Source of the DNA: Acanthamoeba sp. SK_2022b
Lineage: Eukaryota > Discosea > Longamoebia > Acanthamoebidae
Reading direction: 5' to 3'
NCBI GenBank assembly: GCA_027943245.1
Contig: JANDJZ010000407.1
Coordinates: forward strand, 1-33,544
DNA length: 33,544 nt
Shown: positions 26,774 through 33,544 of the stretch, in pieces
Layout: the number at the start of each line of letters is the position of its first letter
How positions within the stretch are numbered: the first letter of the stretch is position 1
Position numbers and translations under genes: made by a program
Notes under the pieces: generated by a model
What the model saw: only the letters and a program-made list of their open reading frames with translations
Told to the model about the DNA's origin: nothing
Databases searched by the model: none

Positions 26774-28832
26774 TGTTGGATTATCAGTCTTACCATTTAT
26801 CGTCTTTTCTTCCTTATTTGTCTGCACTTATGTACTCCATGTTACCACGCCAAATACATCTTCTTCTTTCGCTCCAACAGGTTATGGGCCCACAACCTGG
26901 CTTGTAACTCTACCCATCTTTCTAAATCCTCCTCAATTTTGTCCCTGAAAGACACCACTGGCCACCACGACAAGCTCAAGTCAGATAACTGGGAAGAATG
27001 GGAGCAGAATACACTTAATCTCCTCACAAAGCATCTTCAAGATTACATCAAAGTCAACTATGGCTCTGCCATAGACCATGCCAAGGAGTACCATCATCTG
27101 CGTCAACAAGAGGTTCTTTTATTCACTGCCCCTCTCCCTACCTCCCCTGGGAAAGACTCCACATCAATGGTTAGTGAGAAGCATGTCGCAGCACTCCAGA
27201 AGGCCTCCTCAAGAGCAAGTGACCTCAAGAAGACTATCACAATCCTCCAGGAGTTGAAGGATAGTCACGCAGCCAAGCAGATACTGTGCCTCAAGACTGA
27301 GCTGGCCACTGCAATGGAGAAGATCAAAAATCTCAAGGGCGAATCTCTCCCTGAGACTACTTCCTCTACCAAGACAATCACTAGTCACCTCTACCCCAGT
27401 AGGAGCTAGACCAACATCAAGGTACATCTTGAGAGTGTCCACAAACTTGAGATTGGTGCTGCCCACACGCATGCACTACTATTGGCCTCTGTCAGCAAGG
27501 GCCTGCGCAGCTACATACAGGCGGTGACAAAGGGGAAGCCAAACCTGTACATGCTCTGGCACGCACTTAAGGATCGATTCCACAACAAGTCCATCAACCT
27601 TCAGGCCAATCTCCAGCACTTCGCCATGGCTCGCAAGGAGGCCAATGAGCACATGATGGACTTCATCACCTGGCTCCAACAGCTCCAGCTGCAAGCGTCC
27701 ACGATGTCAAGCCCAATTGGCAACAACTCTTTTGTTGCACAGCTATGCACTGGCCTGCCCAGCAAGTACAACTCCACCCAGAGCACCATTGCAAGCTACA
27801 TCAAGTCTCACGCCACCATTGACACCAAGGCCATCAACCACATTTGTGCCATCCTGCTAGACCACAAGGTCATTCTCCAGAACCTGGAGACATCTGACTC
27901 ATCTGCCTTTTGGGCCAGTACTGCGTCATTGTCAAGTGGTCACAAGGGCAAGTCCAACCGTGGCTCTGCGTTGAGCCCACACCATGGTCCCCATCCAGGT
28001 GCACAGCACAATCTCAAGCCACACAGTCCTCAACACAATGCATCTAAAGCCTCTCAGTCTTGCATGACTCCCAAGCACAACATGAACCAGTACTGTATGT
28101 ACCATGAGGTGCCAGGACACACACTCACCAACTGCAACGCCGCCAAGGCATCTAGGGGCAGTGCTTCACCCACTGGCAGCTCCAGCAGAGACACAGGGAA
28201 GCGTAACCAGACACACAGCCATCCTCCTGGAGAAGCACATCTCCTCACTGCAGACTTGTCCACCACTGACACCGCGCACTCCATTCAGTCACTACCCACG
28301 CCCACTGTGAGTAATGGCCCCTCTCACTCAGCCATTCTCGCCAATGCTCAGTGGCCAACCAATGGCTTTGAGAGTGACAACTGCCTTCTCTCATCTTGTC
28401 CACCTACAGTCGCTGCCATTGGATCGCCCATTGTGCCACCCCACAGCCCACACCTGGCGCCTATCATTGACTCCAGATGCAAGCTACACCTCACTGGTCA
28501 TTGTGAGCTGCACCACCATTTTGTCAGCCATGTGCCACGTGACATCAGTGTTGTGAACAACGACACCGTTGTCTTGTGCAGCGTTGGTGTCATCCAGGGT
28601 GTATCATGATCGATGGATGGCTTGCGCTGGTCCAGATCAAGAATGTCCAGTTTGTTCCTGACATCCCTCACACGCTCATCTCCCCTCTCCAGTTAGAGGA
28701 CAACGGTCTTGCTCTCATGTGGCGTCGCGGCTACGGTGTCAAGTTCTATCAAGGTGAGCACTTGAGCTGAGAGGGATTGAAGAGCTCATGCCCAGGTGCC
28801 ATGGGGGGTGCGGATGGGAGTGGGGTTCCACA
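26774..28832 (+). mobile_element. Copia-like gag-protease element inserted in the GTPase gene copy
   Basis: The insert is flanked by a 5-bp direct repeat, TGTTC (26769-26773 and 28833-28837). The intact gene at about 8533-8545 has this site once, so it serves as an empty-site control. The insert starts TGTTGG and ends CCACA, as LTR elements do (TG...CA). A possible 106-bp left terminal segment (26774-26879) ends TCCAACA just before the coding part. I find no copy of that segment at the right end, so a second LTR is missing or too diverged. Integrase, reverse transcriptase and RNase H are absent. Confidence 0.7.
26940..28770 (+). pseudogene. Copia-like gag and aspartic-protease reading frame, broken
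   Basis: The frame encodes a copia-type gag. There is an early SDNWEEWEQNTLNLL segment, an LWHALKDRFHNKS segment and a CTGLP segment typical of the gag core, then a His/Cys stretch where a zinc knuckle would lie. A protease-like part follows, with LTGHCELHHHF and a later NVQFVPDIPHTLIS segment. It is interrupted by an in-frame TAG at 27407-27409 and a frame change near 28600. The protease active-site D-S-G reads DSR. It ends shortly after the protease, so it is non-autonomous. Confidence 0.7.
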
Positions 28833-29345
28833 TGTTCCTCCAGGTTGCATTTGGCTCCCACTGTGCTTGCCAACACAGGTGACACACGCAACACACAACA
28901 AATAGAGCCCCCCCTAAGTAAGAAGAACATTCTTCTCAGCTCAGCTTCCAATCAAGAGGGAAGAAACACTTGATGGATGGGATGATAGTACCAATCATCA
29001 TGGCTGGCATGTCTGTGTCCAAGGTGTCACTCACCAGGTAGACCATGCTGTCCACCCATGACTTGACATGATGAACAAGTCCTGGTTGGGGACGTCGTAG
29101 ACCACCAGCACCCCATCAGCTCCTTGGTAGTAGAACTTCTACATCTTTTATGAAAGCGCTCCTGCCTGGCCGTGTCCCACACTATGTGTGTTGTGTTACC
29201 TCTCACATTTGGCCGGCTCACCATTTCACATGTAAAATATCTTCACCAATTGAAATTGTGGGTGATTTCAGAGTGACACTTGAGCAGGCTTCTTCTTCAT
29301 ATGTGACAGCAGTGTGTTTCAAATAGTTATTGATTCGCCAAAGAC
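28833..29345 (-). pseudogene. 5' part of the second ankyrin/F-box/GTPase gene copy, with the middle deleted
   Basis: On the - strand, 29270-28833 matches about 8100-8545 of the intact gene: introns, G3 exon and start of G4 exon. G3 is altered (DTAR instead of DTAG) and frames are broken. Immediately upstream (29345-29290) is the 5' leader and start codon region of the intact gene (6330-6370 equivalent, ATGAAGAAG-AAGCCTGCT). The whole ankyrin and F-box part is therefore deleted. Confidence 0.75.
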
Positions 29346-29467
29346 CTGCAGTCCTGTTCCAGTGTGCAGAAATTTGGCACCATCTTCTTGAGGTTTATGC
29401 TTGCCGTACCATTGCATATGTGTAAGCAATGCTCATGCACCTCTGTAACCACAAAAATGCCTGCCAT

Positions 29468-29565
29468 TGAACAGTGTTCAGAAAAAAGTAACAATGACTC
29501 TTTTGAAAATGTACACTTTTTCTGCATAAACGGTATAAAAACACAATGATATGTGTACAAGGCCT
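29468..29565. repeat. Dispersed direct repeat, unit 1 (unit 2 at 30613-30710)
   Basis: The units share a run of over 30 bases beginning GTGTTCAGAAAAAAGTAAC, then CATAAACGGTATAAAA-like and ATGTGTACAAGG-like blocks in the same order and spacing. The second unit is also one arm of an inverted repeat. Confidence 0.85.
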
Positions 29566-30543
29566 AAATTGAAAGTTATGGAATGGGAGGCACTTAGCCC
29601 AAGGACTTGCAAGACCTGTTGGATGTGCTGGAAGAAGAGGAAGAAGAACAGTCATTGCCTTGGCCAGAAAGGAAGGTTGGTGCAGTGCAAGACAATTCCT
29701 TGCACATTGGAGGGATAGGGATGTGATGAAGGAAGCACTCTGATACAGGAATGTGGGAAGGCTGTGGGCATGTCCACAGAAGAGTGAGGAAAGGCAACTG
29801 AAAAGCCACTAATGTTAGGGCTAGGGGAGGAGATGGTAGAAGTATAGAGGATGGGAGAGTAGTTGAAGTGTATGACAGAAGAGTAGGAGAGAGGTTGACC
29901 CAGAGGTTGTAAATGGCTTGAGCAGGATGTTCAAGTCAAGGCGCTCCGCAGCATCATGAACATTAAGCTCCAAGTCACCACAATTGTGGCGGTAGGGTGA
30001 CCTGATTTTGAAAAAAAATTAATAAAAACTGATCCACATTGGTCCCAGAAACACTTGTGTTGATGCCTCCTCAGCTACTGTGGCAGCAGTGGAGAAGGCC
30101 TCCTGTGCTGCTATCTGAGATGATTCACTGCTCTCCTTGGCTTCAGCATGTTAACAAAATGAGTGTGCAGAAGAAGTGGTTGGCAAAAGAAAAGACCAGC
30201 CACCAACAAGGAGATTGGAAGACACAAAGGTGGTGTTTTACCTCTTGTCCTCCTCGCCTGGGTCTCCTGTGGGACATGACAGAGATGGCAAACTGGGGGG
30301 CATTTTGGTTGCCTGCCAGAGATGTTATTCTTGGGTAGAAACTTAAGCATCAGCAGGGCTGAAGGCATGGTGTGGTGGTGGGCGATGAAGGAAGAGAAAC
30401 TACACTCCAGACTTTGTACTGGTCCTACCCAGGATCAGCTTTTTACCACCACACATTCGTTTTTTTTTTTTTTTTTTTTTTTTAAGTCATGCCATGGTAC
30501 CACATCCACTCTGCTGCCCAAGCCCAGCTGTGTCCGCAGCAGC

Positions 30544-30637
30544 TTACTTTTTTCTGAACACTCGGTAGCACATTTTTTTTTTTTTGATTTCCAGATAAGA
30601 TTGCTTGTGGCAGAACAGAGTGTTCAGAAAAAAGTAA
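30544..30637. repeat. Perfect 20-bp inverted repeat
   Basis: The arms 30544-30563 and 30618-30637 are exact reverse complements with a 54-bp spacer that includes a T-run. The right arm is the start of the dispersed repeat also seen at 29470. It may be a small foldback or MITE-like terminus. Confidence 0.85.
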
Positions 30638-31083
30638 CAATGACTCTTTTGACAAGCATTTTGCTACATGAACTGTATAAAAGCACATGGAAATATGTAC
30701 AAGGTCTCAAAATTTTGTGCACTGAGGTAAAACAGTGTTGATGTTTTGTAAAAATGTATTGGTATATGATTTGTGTTTAAGTTGTTGGAATGTGATCTCT
30801 TCCAAATTCAAAAATTGAACAGTGGTAACAATGGAAGCTCTTAAGCAGCAAAAGCTATAGATCATGCACTGAGGAGAAATCCATGTTTGATCAGTGCTGC
30901 AAACTGATCTTACATCCATGTTAGTACTCATATTAATTTTGCCCAATTCCAGGTGGCAAGTGAAGCACCCAGCACCCCACTTCTAATGCAACACCAGTGC
31001 TCCTGGTCAGTAGGATGATTGCCATGCTCTCTGAGCGCTGACTTCTAACATCTTCGCACAGAAGGACAGGAAAAGGGTACATT

Positions 31084-31112
31084 AACTCCCAATGCTTTTT
31101 GCATTGGGAGTT
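31084..31112. repeat. Perfect 12-bp hairpin with T5 loop
   Basis: The arms 31084-31095 (AACTCCCAATGC) and 31101-31112 (its reverse complement) flank TTTTT. It looks like an element terminus rather than a bacterial-style terminator, because the context is eukaryotic. Confidence 0.8.
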
Positions 31113-31569
31113 GTCACCAAATAAAATTCCTGATGTGCATTCAGAGTTTTATTTGTCAACAAGCTGAGCACAAAACACGCAATTTGTGCATACCTAGGTT
31201 GGCATAAAATCTGAATAGGCGGTCCAGTACGAGCTGCAAGGTGCTGTTGATGCCCTGTGTTGCCCTTCTCATACTTGCAAACCTGTGGCTCATGATGTGG
31301 CTGAAGACCCAGCTGCTCATTTATTAGGTTGTTACCACATGCTGGCATTTAGTGGCTGTATCATATAACCCTGCTGGTGAGAGTGCCCTGCAATTTTAAG
31401 TTGCAAGCTGGGTAGCTTATTATGGATTCAACATTCTGGGCAGCTACACACACAACACCACCACAACAAAGGCTTTACCCACCCACTGTTTTAAAACAGT
31501 CAAAGTTTCACCCTCCAAGGTCTAGCACAAGGCAGAAGCAGAGCTGCATTTTAGATATCAACCTGGCAC

Positions 31570-31757
31570 AAAAGAGGTAAAGAGATTGAGGAAGGGAGGA
31601 GTCATTCGTGGCGCAATACCATACGTTTCTGTGGAGCAATAAGAGTGAAGTGACGTGTCAACAGGGGTGATGCTGTCATTGAGCATGATCAGCTTGCTGT
31701 GCTGTAAGATGGTCATGGCAGCAGGTATCAAGACATCCATGTCATCGTTGTTACCCT
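31570..31757 (+). repeat. Second copy of the repeat at 10385-10520
   Basis: It shares ordered blocks with 10385-10520, including GGAGGAGTCA, ATACGTTTCTGTG, GGTGATGCTGTCA and GTTGTTACCCT. It carries an extra insert of about 50-55 bp before the last block. It runs straight into the broken kinase fragment. Confidence 0.7.
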
Positions 31758-31768
31758 ATTCCATCATA

Positions 31769-32199
31769 GCATCTCACGGGGCCTGCGTGACGAAGCCCAA
31801 CCTGTGCGGCGACGAGAACCTGGAAGTCAAGGTGGCCAACTTTGGGTTCGTGCGCATCAAGGAGGAGAATGCGACGATGACGCGGTGCGGCACGCCGTGC
31901 TGGCCGGCGCCGGAGATCACCGCGGCGAGAGCGGGCCGACGTGTTCTCGTTCGGAGTGGTCATGTGGAAGGTGGTGACGCGCAAGGAGCCCTACGCAGGG
32001 CGTAACTTCATGGGCGTTGGACGTGCTCGGGGGCAAGCAGCCGCAGATTCCCGGCAACTGCCCGGCCGAGTTCCGCAAGGTGATGAAGAAGTGCTGGCAC
32101 GTGTCGGCCGACAAGAGGCCCACCATGGAGCGCGTGGTGGCCTTCCTCGACAAAGAGATCGACGACGACTCTGCCGGCAGCGGCCTTAACATGGCCTAA
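31769..32199 (+). pseudogene. Broken third copy of the receptor's C-terminal kinase domain
   Basis: It matches the end of kinase 2 in both receptors, from the GACVKKPNL segment to the final GLNMA and TAA. About 178 bp are missing right after that segment (equivalent to about 5296-5473), removing the HRD catalytic loop. Two further small deletions, about 11 bp near 31920 and 5 bp near 32017, shift the frame. The DFG is NFG here. It cannot encode an active kinase. Conservation is still high, so the copy is fairly recent compared with the surrounding elements. Confidence 0.85.
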
Positions 32200-32523
32200 A
32201 AGTAACTTACCATGTATCATTCTTTCAAAGTGCTCTGGCAAGCATGATGAGGAAACATAAACAACACTGCCGTGGGCGAAATGTCGACATTATTGAGTAA
32301 GGTCTGCTTGCGGGCCTGAGTGCCCCGACACTTGCCGTGTGGGCAGCAGTGCGGTGAGCGCAACCTTTTTGCTTTGCTCCAGCTGCAGAAGGTGAGTGGC
32401 GCGTGCTTCCTTCCTTTCCCTGACCGACCAATTTGGGCCTGCTCTGAGAAAAGGCAAGAAAATCGGCAACACGCCGCTATCGTTCCCCCCCCCCCTTTCG
32501 TTGTGCTACGCCGTCAAGGAGAA
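32200..32523. other. Intergenic stretch
   Basis: GC rises again. A C-run lies at about 32486-32497, just before the next possible start codon. No feature beyond this is supported. Confidence 0.4.
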
Positions 32524-33201
32524 ATGGCCCACCATGGGTACATGAAGTTCAGAGACCACGTCTCGGTGGCCGAATGTGAGCCCTGTCCCTACAGCCACTG
32601 CCACCGCGCCTACCTGGAAGTCGCCGACGACGATGGTGCCCCACCCCCATAGCCCTCTCCCTTCTCTGTTCGTCATGACGTTGTTCGTGCTGAACTCGGT
32701 GAACACGAAGGGGATGCCGAGTACATGTGTGCCTGCGCTGCTTGCTGGTGGGGTGCCTGGCGCTGGGGCGACATGGTGACAGGGCTTCTCTGCACGTACT
32801 CCCTCCTCGCCCCTGTCCCCTCCAAGGACGGCGCCCACCTCACCTTGCGTGTGCACGCGCAGGCCATGGCACGAGTGGTGCGACTGGGACTGGTGTCTGT
32901 GTGCGTGCTGCGGCCTGCAGTGACTCGGGCGACTGCGAAGCACGAGTGGGGCAGACAGTCTGTACAGTGTGAGGCGGGCGGGCGGGAGGCAGAGCAAGGA
33001 AAACACATCGTTGGTGTGGTGGTCAGACCAAGAAGCGCTTTTCTCACAAACCGATCGGGCCTGGGTATTCGTGGACTCGTTCACTTGAGGGGGGAGGTGT
33101 CACCTGCGCACCGTTTGAAATTGACGCGCAGTCTCTCGCGTTGTCCACCTCGGCAGCCAACAGACAGTGCACCACCTGGGGCCTGTCGGCGTTTGAAATG
33201 A
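32524..33201 (+). CDS. Possible Cys/Trp-rich protein, gene model unresolved
   Basis: An ATG at 32524 in good context (GAAATGG) opens 42 codons with CEPCPYSHCH, ending at TAG 32650-32652. A second + strand frame that is open to 33201 contains MCACAACWWGAWRWGDM near 32725-32775. The Cys/Trp-rich flavour of both suggests one spliced gene. I could not find a pair of splice sites that joins them in phase with an intron of normal length, and the - strand is also open here (33084-32506). I do not recognise the family. Confidence 0.3.
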
Positions 33202-33236
33202 TTGGCTGGGTTGCCACCACGGCAGCCGTGACGGGC

Positions 33237-33243
33237 TTTATAA
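33237..33243 (+). promoter_or_regulatory. TATA-like element upstream of the last gene
   Basis: TTTATAA, 87 bp before the ATG at 33330, in a GC-rich context. It is the clearest TATA-like site in the window. Confidence 0.5.
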
Positions 33244-33329
33244 TCAGGCCAACAGTTTGCTGTCAATCACTGAGCTGCAGTGCCATCAACACCAACAACA
33301 ACCACTACTGCTTACTGAAGCGAAGGACG

Positions 33330-33544
33330 ATGAAGTTGACAACTGCGCTGCTACTCCTGTGTGTGATCTTGGCCGTCGTGGTGAGCGCCTCAGGTACGCC
33401 ACATTGCTCACTCCTACTGCAGCGCGTGCGCGTTGACTGACCGCGGTGCAGCGGACGGCGGTGGACGCGGGTCTGAGAAGGGAGAGAAGCACGGCAGGCC
33501 GGAGAAGGACTGCCCCAAGAAGCCGCATGAGAAGGACTGCCCCA
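33330..33544 (+). CDS. Secreted protein with charged Cys-Pro repeats (3' end outside window)
   Basis: Exon 1 (33330-33393) encodes a classic signal peptide: MKLTT, a Leu/Val-rich core, then SAS. A 58-bp intron (33394-33451, GTACGC...GTGCAG) follows. Exon 2 begins ADGGGRG and runs into a Lys/Glu-rich stretch where EKDCP occurs twice, 10 residues apart, before the window ends. The product is probably secreted, and Cys-containing repeats may continue. The family is not recognised. Confidence 0.7.

Larger units (their letters stand above)
29346..31569. other. Repeat-rich non-coding region
   Basis: It holds the second copy of the unidentified - strand family (about 30000-29640), a direct repeat pair, an inverted repeat, a poly-T run at 30460-30483 and a perfect hairpin at 31084-31112. 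A - strand frame at 31348-31082 (88 codons) shows no motif. No gene is supported. Confidence 0.5.

Noticed and set aside
32506..33084. A 192-codon - strand frame as a gene
   Set aside because: It has no start context, domain or splice support and mirrors an open + strand frame in GC-rich DNA.

Overview
The window looks like nuclear DNA of a free-living amoeba, most likely Acanthamoeba. Exons are GC-rich and densely interrupted by short GT-AG introns of about 60-190 bp. The receptor proteins combine a bacterial-type phosphate-binding ectodomain with cytoplasmic kinase and cyclase domains. Retroelement debris of copia and DIRS type is also present. I had no database, so the species is an inference from architecture and base composition.

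Region 1-18062 is a gene-dense tandem locus. Two copies of one very large receptor gene lie on the + strand. Copy 1 (1-5892) is cut at its 5' end by the window edge, and copy 2 (11095-18062) is complete. My splice model for copy 2 has 20 exons whose phases all agree and whose summed length is 5187 nt (1728 residues). The order is signal peptide, two PstS-like periplasmic-binding domains, an EGF-like module, one transmembrane helix, a TKL-type kinase, a class III nucleotidyl cyclase-like domain and a second TKL-type kinase. Between the copies lie two unrelated + strand genes. One (6355-8855) joins ankyrin repeats, an F-box and a Rab-like GTPase ending in a CaaX-like motif, with one apparent frameshift in the ankyrin part. 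The other (9449-10203) encodes a small secreted protein with two Cys-rich modules.

Region 18063-32200 is a lower-GC graveyard. It holds a transposase-like remnant, a DIRS-like gag/reverse-transcriptase ruin on the - strand, diverged copies of an unidentified - strand repeat family, chimeric scraps of GC-rich host genes, and an AT-rich patch. A - strand, internally deleted copy of the ankyrin/F-box/GTPase gene (26385-29345) is split by a copia-like gag-protease element flanked by a 5-bp direct repeat. A broken third copy of the receptor's last kinase domain lies at 31769-32199. Just upstream of it is a non-coding segment that also lies upstream of receptor copy 2.

Region 32200-33544 returns to GC-rich sequence. 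It has an unrecognised Cys/Trp-rich reading frame and the start of a new secreted-protein gene (33330 to the window end).

Functionally, the receptors would bind a ligand outside the cell and signal through kinase-cyclase-kinase inside it. The GTPase fusion would place an F-box ubiquitin-ligase adaptor under a membrane-anchored GTP switch. Both functions are inferred from domain order.
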